From Streptomyces sp. NBRC 109706 (GTDB lineage: Bacteria > Actinomycetota > Actinomycetes > Streptomycetales > Streptomycetaceae), in contig NZ_BBOM01000007.1 in the NCBI RefSeq assembly GCF_000974485.1, forward strand, positions 310,001 through 374,000: a stretch of DNA of 64,000 bases, read 5' to 3'. Numbering within the stretch: position 1 is the first letter of the stretch; each line of letters starts with the position of its first letter. The translations under genes were made by a program, and so were the position numbers. Below, one piece after another: positions 7,998-16,695 of this stretch. Under the pieces are notes generated by a model. It was given only the letters and a program-made list of their open reading frames with translations. It was not told the DNA's origin and searched no databases.

Positions 7998-9185
7998 ATG
8001 GCCACGCGCGACACCGGACGAACGGGACCGGCCGCACCCGATGTGGTGGTGGTCGGCGGCGGGGTGATCGGACTGACCACCGCATGGCGGGCGGCGCAAC
8101 GCGGCCTCGCCACGGTCGTGGTCGACCCGCGTCCCGGCGGTGGCGCCGCCGGGGTGGCGGCCGGGATGCTCGCCGCGGTCACCGAACTCCACCACGGCGA
8201 GGAGACGTTGCTCGCGCTCAACCTGGCCTCGGCGGACCGCTACCCCGCCTTCGCCGCCGAGTTGACCGAGGCCACCGGCGTCGACGTCGGCTACCGGGCC
8301 TGCGGCACCCTCGCCGTGGCCAGGGACGCCGACGACCGCGCCCGGCTGCGGGAGTCGCATCTGCTCATGCGCCGATGCGGCCTGGACGTCGCCTGGTTGA
8401 CCGGCCGGGAGTGCCGACGGCTTGAACCCATGCTGGACCCCGGCGTCCGGGGCGGGCTACGGGTCGACGGCGACCATCAGGTCGACCCCCGCCCGCTGGT
8501 CGAGGCGCTGCGGACGGCCTGCCGAAGCGTCGGCGTCGGCTGGCGGCGGGAGGCGGCCACCGAACTGCTGGTCTCCGGCGGCCGCGCGGTGGGCGTCGCG
8601 CTGTCCGGCGGCGACCGACTGACCGCGGCGCAGACCGTGTTGGCCGCCGGCGCGCACAGCGGGACGCTGGCCGGGCTGCCGCCCGAGGTGGCGGTCCCGG
8701 TGCGGCCCGTGCAGGGCGAGATCCTGCGGCTGCGCGATCTGCCGGGCCGGCCCCCGCTGCTCGGCCGCACGGTGCGGGCGGTGGTGCGCGGCACCGAGGT
8801 CTATCTGGTGCCCCGGGTCAGCGGCGAGCTGGTGGTCGGGGCCACCTCCGACGAACGCGGCTGGGACACCCGGGTCACCGCCGGAGGCGTCTACCAACTG
8901 CTGCGCGACGCACACGAGTTGGTGCCCGGCATCGCCGAACTCCCGCTGCTGGAGACGCGCGCCGGGCTCCGTCCCACCACGCCGGACAACGCGCCCCTGC
9001 TGGGCCCGACCGCGCTCCCCGGGCTCCAGCTGGCCACCGGCCACCACCGCAACGGGGTGCTGCTCGCGCCGATCACCGGCGAGGTGCTGGCCGACGCCCT
9101 GACCGGCGGCGAACTCCCCGACCACGCACGCCCGTTCCACGCCGGCCGCTTCGCCGGCAGCACCGAAGCGAGGGTCCCCTCATGA
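7998..9185 (+). CDS. thiO: Glycine oxidase ThiO
   Basis: A 395-residue FAD-dependent amine oxidase that converts glycine to dehydroglycine (iminoacetate) for thiazole synthesis. The FAD-binding motif VVVVGGGVIGLTTA lies at residues 16-29, and family segments GAAGVAAGMLAAVTE and RAGLRPTTPDNAPLLGP are visible; the latter is typical of the ThiO/DAO C-terminal half. ATG 7998 is chosen (GTG 7995 is also in frame) because GGGAGGAGG lies at the right distance directly after the riboswitch. The stop overlaps the thiS start by 4 bases. Confidence 0.95.
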   Translation: MATRDTGRTGPAAPDVVVVGGGVIGLTTAWRAAQRGLATVVVDPRPGGGAAGVAAGMLAAVTELHHGEETLLALNLASADRYPAFAAELTEATGVDVGYRACGTLAVARDADDRARLRESHLLMRRCGLDVAWLTGRECRRLEPMLDPGVRGGLRVDGDHQVDPRPLVEALRTACRSVGVGWRREAATELLVSGGRAVGVALSGGDRLTAAQTVLAAGAHSGTLAGLPPEVAVPVRPVQGEILRLRDLPGRPPLLGRTVRAVVRGTEVYLVPRVSGELVVGATSDERGWDTRVTAGGVYQLLRDAHELVPGIAELPLLETRAGLRPTTPDNAPLLGPTALPGLQLATGHHRNGVLLAPITGEVLADALTGGELPDHARPFHAGRFAGSTEARVPS

Positions 9186-9433
9186 CCGAGAGCACCGAAC
9201 GCGCCGAACGCGCCGAAAGCACCCGCCGACGGATGGCGGTCCGGGTGAACGGGGAGCCGCGTGCGCTGCCCGGGGGTACCGTACTGGCAACGCTGGTCGG
9301 CGAGTTGACCGGCGCCACGGCGGGGATCGCGGTGGCGGTGAACGAGACGGTGGTCCCCAGGGACCGCTGGCCGGAGACCACACTGGCGGACGGTGACCGG
9401 GTCGAGGTGCTCACCGCGGTCCAGGGAGGCTGA
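9182..9433 (+). CDS. thiS: Sulfur carrier protein ThiS
   Basis: A small beta-grasp ubiquitin-like protein whose C-terminal Gly-Gly is thiocarboxylated to donate sulfur to the thiazole. It ends VLTAVQGG. The core MAVRVNGEPRAL to the end is 66 residues, the usual family length; the ATGA overlap with thiO and the GAGGG upstream favour the longer 83-residue start at 9182, which adds a repetitive TERAERAES stretch. If translation instead starts at the internal ATG near 9233, the protein is of standard size. Confidence 0.9.
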   Translation: MTESTERAERAESTRRRMAVRVNGEPRALPGGTVLATLVGELTGATAGIAVAVNETVVPRDRWPETTLADGDRVEVLTAVQGG

Positions 9434-9434
9434 C

Positions 9435-10298
9435 GTGAACGAGAACCCGGGCACCCCACAGGACGGGCCCGTCGACGAACCCCTGGCGGACGAACCCCTG
9501 GCGGACGAGCCCCTGGTGTTCGGCGCGACGCGACTCTCCTCGCGGCTGATCATGGGCACCGGGGGCGCACCCAGCCTGTCCGTGCTGGAGGAGGCGCTGC
9601 GCGCCTCGGGCACCGAGCTGACCACGGTGGCGATGCGCCGCGTGGCCCCCGACACCCGGGGCTCGGTCTTCTCCCTGCTGACCAGGCTGGGGATCGCCGT
9701 GCTGCCCAACACCGCCGGCTGCCATACGGCGGGCGAGGCGGTGTTGACCGCCCGGCTGGCCAGGGAGGCGTTGGGCACCGAGCTGGTGAAGCTGGAGGTG
9801 ATCGCCGACGAACGCACCCTGCTGCCCGACCCGGTGGCCACCCTGGAGGCGGCCGAGACGCTGGTGGACGACGGGTTCACCGTGCTGCCGTACACCAACG
9901 ACGATCCGGTGGTGGCCCGTCAGCTGGAGGAGGTGGGCTGCGCCGCGGTGATGCCGCTGGGCTCGCCCATCGGTTCGGGGCTCGGCATCCGCAACCCGCA
10001 CAACTTCCAACTGATCACCGAGCGGGCCGGCGTTCCGGTCGTTCTGGACGCGGGCGCCGGCACCGCCTCGGACGCGGCGCTCGCGATGGAGCTGGGCTGC
10101 GCCGGGGTGATGCTGGCCTCCGCGGTCACCAGGGCGCGGCGTCCCGCCGTGATGGCGGCGGCGATGCGGGACGCGGTGACGGCGGGACGGCTGGCCCGGC
10201 TGGCGGGGCGGATCCCCCGTCGGCACTTCGCCGAAGCCTCGTCCCCCATGGACGGGTTGGCCGCTCTCGACCCCGAACGCCCGGCTTTCTCATACTGA
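9435..10298 (+). CDS. thiG: Thiazole synthase ThiG
   Basis: Condenses DXP, dehydroglycine and ThiS-thiocarboxylate into the thiazole phosphate. A 287-residue TIM-barrel enzyme starting at GTG 9435, two bases after thiS stops, with GGGAGG upstream. Motifs: LIMGTGGAPSL near 39-47, the Schiff-base Lys in ELVKLEVI (about K119), and PLGSPIGSGLGIRNP. The N-terminus holds three tandem DEPLA/V units encoded by 15-base repeats (9474-9518), which look non-essential. Last gene of the thiO-thiS-thiG operon. Confidence 0.96.
   Translation: MNENPGTPQDGPVDEPLADEPLADEPLVFGATRLSSRLIMGTGGAPSLSVLEEALRASGTELTTVAMRRVAPDTRGSVFSLLTRLGIAVLPNTAGCHTAGEAVLTARLAREALGTELVKLEVIADERTLLPDPVATLEAAETLVDDGFTVLPYTNDDPVVARQLEEVGCAAVMPLGSPIGSGLGIRNPHNFQLITERAGVPVVLDAGAGTASDAALAMELGCAGVMLASAVTRARRPAVMAAAMRDAVTAGRLARLAGRIPRRHFAEASSPMDGLAALDPERPAFSY
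9474..9518 (+). repeat. Three tandem 15-bp repeats in the 5' end of thiG
   Basis: Units at 9474-9488, 9489-9503 and 9504-9518 follow GACGAACCCCTGGCG; the first two are identical and the third differs at two positions. Being a multiple of three, copy change would keep frame. Confidence 0.85.
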
Positions 10299-10360
10299 TA
10301 TACGATTCCGCTGCTCGCCCCGGGATGGGGGGAAAACACGATCTGACCTTGGGAGATCAG

Positions 10361-11641
10361 TTGAGCACACCGTCACAGCCGGGGGGATCACAGGACGGCG
10401 TTCCGCCGGACCGACCGGCCGCGCCGCCGGGCGCCGGGTTCGGCCCGCCGCAGCCGCCCGCGGGTCCCGGCGGGGGCGGCTACGGCCCGCCCGGCGGCTA
10501 CCCTCCGCCGGGTCCGCCACCCGGTCCCGGCTATGGCCAGGGCGGCTGGGGGCCGCCGCCCAAGGCGCCGCTGAACACCCTGGCGGTGACGGCGTTCGCG
10601 CTGTCCCTGGTGCTGCTGTTCCCGGTGGCGCTGGTGCTGGGCATCATCGCGCTGGGACGCGTCGGCACCGGCCGTGAGCGCGGCAAGGGCCTGGCCGTCG
10701 CGGCGATCTGCCTGGCGTCGGCGCAGATCGTGGCCCTCGCGGTGGCCGTTCCGCTGGCGCTGGACGACTCGGACGACACGTCGTCGGAGAGCCGGGAGAG
10801 TTCCGAGGGGCTGCCCGAGGAGGAGTCCCCCGAGCCCGCCGAGCCGACCGGGCCGGAGGAGGAGCCGGAACCGGACGACGACGAGCCGGGCGCCGGGGGC
10901 GTGGACACCATCGTCTTCGACCTCGACGTGCGCGACTGCTTCGATCCGCCCGGTGGCCTCGGCGCCTACGAGGAGGAGGGCGCGCTGGAGCAGACGGTCT
11001 CGGTGGTCCCCTGCGACCAGCCGCACGAGGCCGAGGCGTACGGGCGGTTCGAGGTGACCGGGTACGACGCGTTCCCCGGCGCCGACGAGCTGACCGCCCT
11101 GGCCGACCAGCGGTGCCCCGAGCTGGTCCAGCCCTATGTGCTGGACACCTGGGCGCTGCCGGCCGAGGCCCAGCCGTACTACTACCACCCCGAGGTCACC
11201 AGTTGGCGGCTCGGCGACCGCGAGATCCTCTGCTTCTTCGGCCATGTCGACGGCGGTTCGCTCGACGACTCGCTGTGGCGGGACCCGGCGGAGCTGGACG
11301 AGGAGGCGCTGACCTACCTCGAACTCACCATGCCGCTTGAGCTGGTCTTCTGGAACGAGCCGCTGGCGGATGACGACACGGCGGCCCAGCAGGAGTGGGC
11401 GACCGGGCTGGTCGACACGATGGAGACGGAGATGGCCGCGCTCTCGGCCGCCGACTGGCCGCTGGTCGCCGACGAGATCGAATCGCTGCTGGCGGCCAGG
11501 GAGGGCAGCCTCGCCCACTGGAACGCGGCGGCCGGGGCGACGGGCGACGACTTCTGGGCCGCCGTCGACGAGGGGTACGCGGCGATGGGCATCGAGGTCG
11601 AGATGGAGATCAGGTCGGCCCTGGGCCTCGCCCTGGGCTGA
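10361..11641 (+). CDS. DUF4190 / septum-formation-domain membrane protein
   Basis: About 426 residues. The N-terminus is Gly/Pro/Tyr-rich and disordered; two close transmembrane segments with the DUF4190 pattern follow (LNTLAVTAFALSLVLLFPVA and GLAVAAICLASAQIVALAVA), then a very acidic linker. The extracytoplasmic part resembles the septum-formation domain: DVRDCFDP, VVPCDQPHEAEAYGRF, then QRCPEL, with cysteines that could pair. Start uncertain: TTG 10361 has GGGAG at good spacing, while ATG 10325 in frame lacks a clear site. It lies upstream of the PASTA kinase but is separated by a terminator. Confidence 0.78.
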   Translation: MSTPSQPGGSQDGVPPDRPAAPPGAGFGPPQPPAGPGGGGYGPPGGYPPPGPPPGPGYGQGGWGPPPKAPLNTLAVTAFALSLVLLFPVALVLGIIALGRVGTGRERGKGLAVAAICLASAQIVALAVAVPLALDDSDDTSSESRESSEGLPEEESPEPAEPTGPEEEPEPDDDEPGAGGVDTIVFDLDVRDCFDPPGGLGAYEEEGALEQTVSVVPCDQPHEAEAYGRFEVTGYDAFPGADELTALADQRCPELVQPYVLDTWALPAEAQPYYYHPEVTSWRLGDREILCFFGHVDGGSLDDSLWRDPAELDEEALTYLELTMPLELVFWNEPLADDDTAAQQEWATGLVDTMETEMAALSAADWPLVADEIESLLAAREGSLAHWNAAAGATGDDFWAAVDEGYAAMGIEVEMEIRSALGLALG

Positions 11642-11655
11642 GCGTCGGGATCGCT

Positions 11656-11687
11656 GTCGAAGCGGCCGTGGGGACGGCCGCTTCGAC
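11656..11687 (+). terminator. Terminator hairpin after the DUF4190 gene
   Basis: 14-bp perfect inverted repeat (11656-11669 / 11674-11687) with a GGGG loop, 15 bases past the stop codon. Confidence 0.7.
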
Positions 11688-11800
11688 GACCGGCCGGATC
11701 GGACGGTTTCCGTCACCGTTCCGCTGCGGTCGTGCTGCGGTCCGGCAGCGGTCGTGCCGCCAACCGGTCGGCGGGGGCCGGGTGGCCGACCGCTCCGGCG

Positions 11801-11806
11801 TAAAAT
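11801..11806 (+). promoter_or_regulatory. Possible -10 box of a leaderless kinase transcript
   Basis: TAAAAT ends 8 bases before the GTG, there is no Shine-Dalgarno, and the surroundings are GC-rich. A matching -35 is not evident. Confidence 0.45.
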
Positions 11807-11814
11807 CGGGCGCT

Positions 11815-13752
11815 GTGGACACCACCGTGCATGACCCGTTGATCGGACGCGTGCTCGACGGCCGGTACGAGGTCGTCGAGCGGATCGCCGTGGGCGGCAT
11901 GGCCACGGTGTACCGCGCCGTGGACACCCGGCTGGATCGCACGCTCGCCCTCAAGGTGATGCACCCCTCGCTGGTCGGCGACAGCGAGTTCGTGGCGCGG
12001 TTCATCCGCGAGGCCAAGTCGGTGGCCCGCCTCGACCACCCCAATATCGTCGGGGTGTTGGACCAGGGCGCCGACGGCGCCTATGTCTATCTGGCGATGG
12101 AGTATGTCGCGGGCTGCACGCTGCGCGATGTGCTGCGCGAACGGGGCGCGCTGCCGGTGCGCGCGGTGCTGGACATCCTGGAACCGATGCTGGCCGGTCT
12201 CGCCGCCGCGCACCGCGCGGGCCTGGTGCACCGGGACATCAAGCCGGAGAACGTGCTGATCGGCGCCGACGGCCGGGTCAAGGTGGCGGACTTCGGCCTG
12301 GTCAGGACGGTGGACACGCAGACGTCCGCGCATACCGGATCGCTGCTGGGCACGGTCTCCTATCTGGCGCCCGAGCAGATCGAGAGCGGCGCGGTGGACG
12401 CCCGCACCGATGTGTACGCGTGCGGGATCCTGCTCTACGAGATGCTGACCGGCGGCAAGCCCCATACGGGGGACTCGCCCGCCCAGGTCCTCTTCGCCCA
12501 TGTGAACCACGAGGTGCCGGCGCCGTCCGAGGCGGTTCCCGGGCTGCCCGGCCAACTCGACCTGCTGGTGGCCGCCGCCACCGCCCGCGTTCCCGCCCGT
12601 CGGCTCACCGACGCGGCGGCGATGCTGGCCCAGGCGCGGGGGGCCCGCGCCGCGCTGACCGACGCCCAGCTGGACGCGCCGCCGCCGCCCTGGCTGGAAC
12701 GCGAAGGCCGGGGCGACGACGCGGAGTCGGGTTCGGAGGACGCGACCAGGCGGGTGCCGGTCCCGGCCGCCGCGCGGCCCGCGGGGGATGTCGGGGAGAC
12801 GAACCGCACCACCCGGATCGAGCTGCCGGCCGGCGCGCCGCCGCCGCCCGCCGACGAGCCGCCCGTCCGCCGGCGTCGGCTCTCCCGGCGCGGGGTGCTG
12901 TCGCTGGTGGTCGCCGGCGTGCTGCTGCTCGCCGGCGGCCTCGGCATCTGGTACATCAACTCCGGCCAGTTCCTGCGCACTCCGGGGGTCTACGACCTGC
13001 CGCGCGCCGAGGCCGAACAGGTGCTGCGGGACGCCGGGCTCGGCGTCCGGGTGACGGAGGACTTCTCCGACAGCGTCGAGGCGGGGCATGTCATCTCCAC
13101 CGATCCGGAGCGCGGCGAGCGGGTGCGCAAGAACGCCACGGTGACGCTGGTGGTCTCGCAGGGCCCGCCGATCTCCGAGGTGCCCAACCTGCGGGGCGTC
13201 CCGCTGGCGGAGGCCCAGGAGCAGCTGGCCGAGGCGGGGTTGGTGGCCGGCGAGGAGGACTGGCGGTTCTCCGCCGAGGTGCCGCAGGGCGCGGTGATCG
13301 AGACGGATCCGGAGCCCGGCGCCGAGCGCCGTCCGGGATCCGCCATCGATCTGGTGGTCAGCAGGGGCCAGGAGATCCCGGTGCCCCGGGTGGTCGGCGA
13401 GCCCGAGGGAACGGCGATGCAGCGCCTCAGGGAGGCGGGCTTCGAGGTCGAGGTGGCCCCGGAGCGCGTGCACTCCGAGGAGGAGTCGGGCACCGTGGCC
13501 GAGCAGTCCCCCGGCTCGGGGCAGAGCGCGGCCGAGGGCGACACGGTCGAACTCACCATCTCCAAGGGCCCGGAGATGATCCTGGTGCCCGATGTGCGCG
13601 GAATGAGCGAGGGCGAGGCCAAGGATGTCCTGGAGGGCCTTGGCTTCCGGGTGAACGTCAACCAGCTCTTCTTCACCGGCACGGTCTTCAACCAGTCGAT
13701 CAGGGACGACGAGGCGCCACGCGGTTCGACGATCACCATCTGGGTGCGCTGA
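11815..13752 (+). CDS. PASTA-domain Ser/Thr protein kinase, PknB/PknL type
   Basis: A 645-residue transmembrane kinase that probably senses peptidoglycan fragments. The kinase domain has AVGGMATVYRA (25-35), ATP-binding Lys at about 47, catalytic HRDIKPENVL (139-148), DFGLV (159-163) and an activation loop with SLLGTVSYLAPEQ. An acidic/Pro linker, a single membrane helix (about 360-381) and four PASTA repeats fill residues 387-645. The ORF is open further upstream, but GTG 11815 is chosen because protein-like sequence begins there. A TAAAAT box sits 8 bases in front, suggesting a leaderless mRNA. Likely partner: the Rv2175c-like protein at 1546-1911. Confidence 0.95.
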   Translation: MDTTVHDPLIGRVLDGRYEVVERIAVGGMATVYRAVDTRLDRTLALKVMHPSLVGDSEFVARFIREAKSVARLDHPNIVGVLDQGADGAYVYLAMEYVAGCTLRDVLRERGALPVRAVLDILEPMLAGLAAAHRAGLVHRDIKPENVLIGADGRVKVADFGLVRTVDTQTSAHTGSLLGTVSYLAPEQIESGAVDARTDVYACGILLYEMLTGGKPHTGDSPAQVLFAHVNHEVPAPSEAVPGLPGQLDLLVAAATARVPARRLTDAAAMLAQARGARAALTDAQLDAPPPPWLEREGRGDDAESGSEDATRRVPVPAAARPAGDVGETNRTTRIELPAGAPPPPADEPPVRRRRLSRRGVLSLVVAGVLLLAGGLGIWYINSGQFLRTPGVYDLPRAEAEQVLRDAGLGVRVTEDFSDSVEAGHVISTDPERGERVRKNATVTLVVSQGPPISEVPNLRGVPLAEAQEQLAEAGLVAGEEDWRFSAEVPQGAVIETDPEPGAERRPGSAIDLVVSRGQEIPVPRVVGEPEGTAMQRLREAGFEVEVAPERVHSEEESGTVAEQSPGSGQSAAEGDTVELTISKGPEMILVPDVRGMSEGEAKDVLEGLGFRVNVNQLFFTGTVFNQSIRDDEAPRGSTITIWVR

Positions 13753-14037
13753 ACACCGCCAATCAGCGGCAGAATCCGCCAATTCACACGCTCGGACCCT
13801 TTGCCACCGCATAGCAGCGGTTATCGTGACGCGCATCACAGGACTAAGGTCCTATACGAAAGCGGTTAGTGCTCTTTTCGAGTTCCAGGCGCCGGCCATA
13901 ACGCCGCCAATCGGGTTCCTGGCGCGGCGCCACACTACGCCATCTAGTACATAGGGTTATTGCATTTCGTTTTTAAGGGCTGTTAACAAGGGCCATCGCG
14001 ATCCGCGAGAAACACGCGAGAACACGAGGACCCCTGA
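13753..14037 (+). promoter_or_regulatory. Leader/promoter region of the secreted transglycosylase
   Basis: 285 bases without a gene. It holds a Crp-like site (13825-13840), a TATACG box (13853-13858) that could be a -10 element, and a leader of about 170 bases including CCAGG/CCTGG arms around 13888-13923 and an unusually AT-rich stretch near 13960-13990. Long structured leaders upstream of Streptomyces muralytic genes can be c-di-AMP riboswitches, but I do not see the conserved ydaO core. Confidence 0.5.
13825..13840. promoter_or_regulatory. Crp-like binding site
   Basis: CGTGACGCGCATCACA matches the actinobacterial Crp consensus (C/T)GTGA-N6-TCAC(A/G) at every fixed position. It lies about 200 bases upstream of a secreted cell-wall lytic gene; Crp control of rpfA in S. 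coelicolor is a known parallel. Confidence 0.65.
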
Positions 14038-14946
14038 ATGCCCGCTCACCCAGGTCCCGCCGGGACCAGCAACTCGACGACCGGCAACACGACCGGCAAG
14101 TCCGGCAGAAGCAGCGCGAAGGGATGGCGGCGCACGGCCACCGCGGCGCTCGCCACCACGGGCCTGGCCGCCGTGGCCCTCGGCGTCGCACCGGTCGCCG
14201 CCGGCTCCCCCGACCGAACTTCCGGCGCCCAGGGCGACGATGTCTCCTGGGATATCAAGGCGGCCGACGTGCCGGGACAGGCCGCGGCCGCCAACCCCGC
14301 CCCGGAGACCGCCGGTTCGACCGAGGAGCCGGCCGATCTGACGTCCGCGCTGGCCGAGGTCGCCGAACTCCGCCGGCAGAGCGCCGAACTCGCCGAGACC
14401 CAGGCCGCCGAACAGGCGGAGATAGAGCGCCGGGCGGCCGAGGAGCGAGCGGCCGAACAGGCCGCGAGCCGCAGCGCCGAGCGGGCCAGGAAGCCGGCCC
14501 CCGAGGCGAAGGCCGACGCCAAGCCGGCCGCCGAGCCGGCGGCGGCCCCGGCACCCGAGCCGGAGCCCGCGCCGGCCCCCGAGCCCGAGCCGGAGCCGGC
14601 CCCGGAACCGGTGGCCCCGCAGTACCCGGACAACCTCGACGGCTGGATCCGCGAGGCCCTGGACATCATGGCCGCGAACGGAATTCCCGGCACCTATGAG
14701 GGACTTCACCGGAACATCATCCGGGAGTCCAGCGGTGATCCCAACGCGATCAATCTCTGGGATATCAACGCGATCAACGGAACTCCGTCCATCGGTCTGC
14801 TCCAGGTGATTCAGCCGACGTTTGACGCGTATCACGTTCCCGGTACCCCGTACGACCTTTACGATCCGGTCGCCAACATCGTTGCCGCCGCCAACTACGC
14901 CTGGGACCGCTACGGTTCCATCGACAATGTGAACGGCCCCTACTGA
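14038..14946 (+). CDS. Secreted transglycosylase (SLT-type) with Ala/Pro/Glu-rich linker
   Basis: A 302-residue exported muralytic protein. A basic N-terminus and hydrophobic segment (about 33-57) form a signal; a helical, charged region rich in Ala/Glu/Arg follows, then a low-complexity PEPEPAPEP linker, and a C-terminal lysozyme-like domain of about 100 residues. The catalytic Glu is in IIRESSGDPNAIN (about residue 230), with GLLQVIQPTFDAYH and NIVAAANYAWDRYG completing the SLT pattern. ATG 14038 has GAGGA upstream. It stands alone as a transcription unit, probably under Crp control and linked to germination or growth. Confidence 0.88.
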   Translation: MPAHPGPAGTSNSTTGNTTGKSGRSSAKGWRRTATAALATTGLAAVALGVAPVAAGSPDRTSGAQGDDVSWDIKAADVPGQAAAANPAPETAGSTEEPADLTSALAEVAELRRQSAELAETQAAEQAEIERRAAEERAAEQAASRSAERARKPAPEAKADAKPAAEPAAAPAPEPEPAPAPEPEPEPAPEPVAPQYPDNLDGWIREALDIMAANGIPGTYEGLHRNIIRESSGDPNAINLWDINAINGTPSIGLLQVIQPTFDAYHVPGTPYDLYDPVANIVAAANYAWDRYGSIDNVNGPY

Positions 14947-14988
14947 GCCGGCTCCCGGCGGGACGGCGGGACCTGGCAGGCTTGGCCC

Positions 14989-15894
14989 GTGGCAGCAGAG
15001 GCACGGCGAGCGGCCGGCACGGCAACGGCGACCGGTCGAGGTCGCAATCCGATCGGCGGTCATGTCCCCGTGGCGGGGGGCCTGGCCGCCGTCGGGGTGC
15101 GTTACGCCCGGTCCATCGGGGCCGAGGCGCTTCAGGTGTTCGTCGCCAACCCCCGCGGCTGGGCCACCCCGCCGGGCGATCCGGCCCAGGACGAACGGTT
15201 CGCCGCCGCCTGTGCCACCGACGGGCTGCCCGCCTATGTCCACGCGCCGTATCTGATCAACCTGGGCTCGCACAACGAGACCACGGCCGAACGTTCGGTG
15301 GTCTCGCTGCGGCACTCCCTGCGCCGGGCCGCGGCCATCGGCGCTTCGGGCGTGGTGGTGCACACCGGGTCGGCCACCGGCGGCAGGACCCGGGAGACGG
15401 CCCTGGCCCAGATACGCCGCCTGTTGGCGCCGCTGCTGGAGGAACTGTCCGAGACCGGCCCCCGGCTGCTGTTGGAGCCGACGGCCGGTCAGGGCTTCTC
15501 GCTCTGCTCGCTGGCCGCCGATCTGGGCCCCTATCTGGCCGCCGTCGACCACCATCCCCGGGTGGGGATCTGCCTGGACACCTGCCACGCGTTCGCCGCC
15601 GGACACGATCTGGCGGCACCCGGCGGGGCCACCGCGCTGCTGGACGAGTTGGAGCGGGTCGCAGGGCCCGGGCGGCTGGGACTGATCCACGCCAACGATT
15701 CCAAGGCCGGCGTCGGCAGCCGCCTGGACCGTCACGAGAACATCGGCGCCGGCGCGATCGGCGCGGCCGCCTTCGCCGAACTGCTCGCCCACCCGAGCAC
15801 CGCCGGCGTGCCCCTGGTCATCGAGACCCCGGGCGGCCCGGACGGCCACACCGCCGACATCACCCGCCTGATCGCCCTGCGCGATCACGGCTGA
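14989..15894 (+). CDS. nfo: Endonuclease IV (AP endonuclease family 2)
   Basis: A 301-residue DNA-repair enzyme that cleaves 5' to abasic sites; TIM barrel with a trinuclear zinc site. Visible metal and active-site segments: GGHVPVAGG, VHAPYLINL, VVVHTGSATGG, LLLEPTAGQG, GICLDTCHAFAAGHDL, LIHANDSKAGVGSRLDRHENIG and VIETPG. The N-terminal 20 residues are Ala/Thr/Arg-rich and variable, so GTG 14989 could be a few codons too far upstream. Only 42 bases separate it from the transglycosylase gene. Confidence 0.93.
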   Translation: MAAEARRAAGTATATGRGRNPIGGHVPVAGGLAAVGVRYARSIGAEALQVFVANPRGWATPPGDPAQDERFAAACATDGLPAYVHAPYLINLGSHNETTAERSVVSLRHSLRRAAAIGASGVVVHTGSATGGRTRETALAQIRRLLAPLLEELSETGPRLLLEPTAGQGFSLCSLAADLGPYLAAVDHHPRVGICLDTCHAFAAGHDLAAPGGATALLDELERVAGPGRLGLIHANDSKAGVGSRLDRHENIGAGAIGAAAFAELLAHPSTAGVPLVIETPGGPDGHTADITRLIALRDHG

Positions 15895-15909
15895 CCCCAG
15901 CGGCAGCGG

Positions 15910-16524
15910 TTACGGCTCGGGGCCGTCCTGGGGGGACTCCTGGTAGGAGTAGCGCTGTTCCTGCCAGGGGTCGCCCACGTTGTGGTAGCCGCGTTCCTCC
16001 CAGAAGCCCCGGCGGTCGGCGGTCATGTACTCCACGCCGCGCACCCACTTGGGGCCCTTCCAGGCGTACAGCCCCGGCACCACCAGACGCACCGGGAAGC
16101 CGTGTTCGGCGGTGAGCAGTTCGCCGTCCCTGTGGGTGGCGAAGAGCGTGGTGTCGGCGGCGAAATCGGCCATCCGGACGTTGGCGCTGTAGCCGTACTC
16201 GGCCCAGATCATCACATGGGTCACCCCATCGGCCGGCGGCGCCAACCGCAGGATCTCCGCCGCCGGCACCCCGCCCCACTCCACGTCCATCATGCTGAAC
16301 TTGGTGACACAGTGCAGATCGGCGACCACCGTATGGTACGGAAGCGCCGAGAAGTCCTCGTGGTTCCAGCAGTGCTTGTCCCCGTCAGCGGTGGCGCCGA
16401 AGACGCGGAACTCCCAGCGTTCCGGGCGGAACCGGGGCACCGGGCCGTAGTGCGTCACGGGCCAGCCGCGTTGCAGCCGCTGCCCCGGCGGCAGCCGGTC
16501 CCCGCGGTTCTCCGGCTGACCCAT
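15910..16524 (-). CDS. Sulfite-oxidase-like molybdopterin protein
   Basis: A 204-residue protein of the SUOX/MsrP-type molybdopterin fold. The expected molybdenum-ligand cysteine is in DLHCVTKFS (about C72), and the family features GGVPAAEIL, GYSANV, HGFPVRLVVPGLYAWKGPKWVRGVEYM are clear. No Tat signal or heme domain is present, so it appears to be a cytosolic, single-domain member. Substrate unknown; protein-methionine sulfoxide or a small sulfoxide are options from the family. It is divergent from bacterioferritin. Confidence 0.88.
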   Translation of the reverse strand: MGQPENRGDRLPPGQRLQRGWPVTHYGPVPRFRPERWEFRVFGATADGDKHCWNHEDFSALPYHTVVADLHCVTKFSMMDVEWGGVPAAEILRLAPPADGVTHVMIWAEYGYSANVRMADFAADTTLFATHRDGELLTAEHGFPVRLVVPGLYAWKGPKWVRGVEYMTADRRGFWEERGYHNVGDPWQEQRYSYQESPQDGPEP

Positions 16525-16595
16525 GCCTCCATGGTGACAGACCCCGTCGACGGGCTCGCACCGCCACCCCCGACGGCCCGAATCAGGTCAATTCG

Positions 16596-16611
16596 GTAAG
16601 CCTTCGCTTAC
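16596..16611. promoter_or_regulatory. Inverted repeat upstream of bfr, weak iron-box likeness
   Basis: Perfect 6-bp arms GTAAGC/GCTTAC around CTTC, about 85 bases before the bfr start. By eye the surrounding 19 bases share 12 positions with the DmdR/IdeR box TTAGGTTAGGCTAACCTAA, which is marginal. It could equally be the site of another regulator. Confidence 0.4.
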
Positions 16612-16695
16612 TGGACGAACTGCCGTACCAATGCCACGATGCGGCGACACACAGCCGCGAAACCAGGCGCGGCCCCAGGAAGGAGTATGCCCAGC

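Noticed and set aside
13850..14037. c-di-AMP (ydaO) riboswitch before the transglycosylase
   Set aside because: Expected in this context, and the leader is long with some paired arms, but the conserved core segments of the motif are not visible by eye. A covariance-model search would decide.
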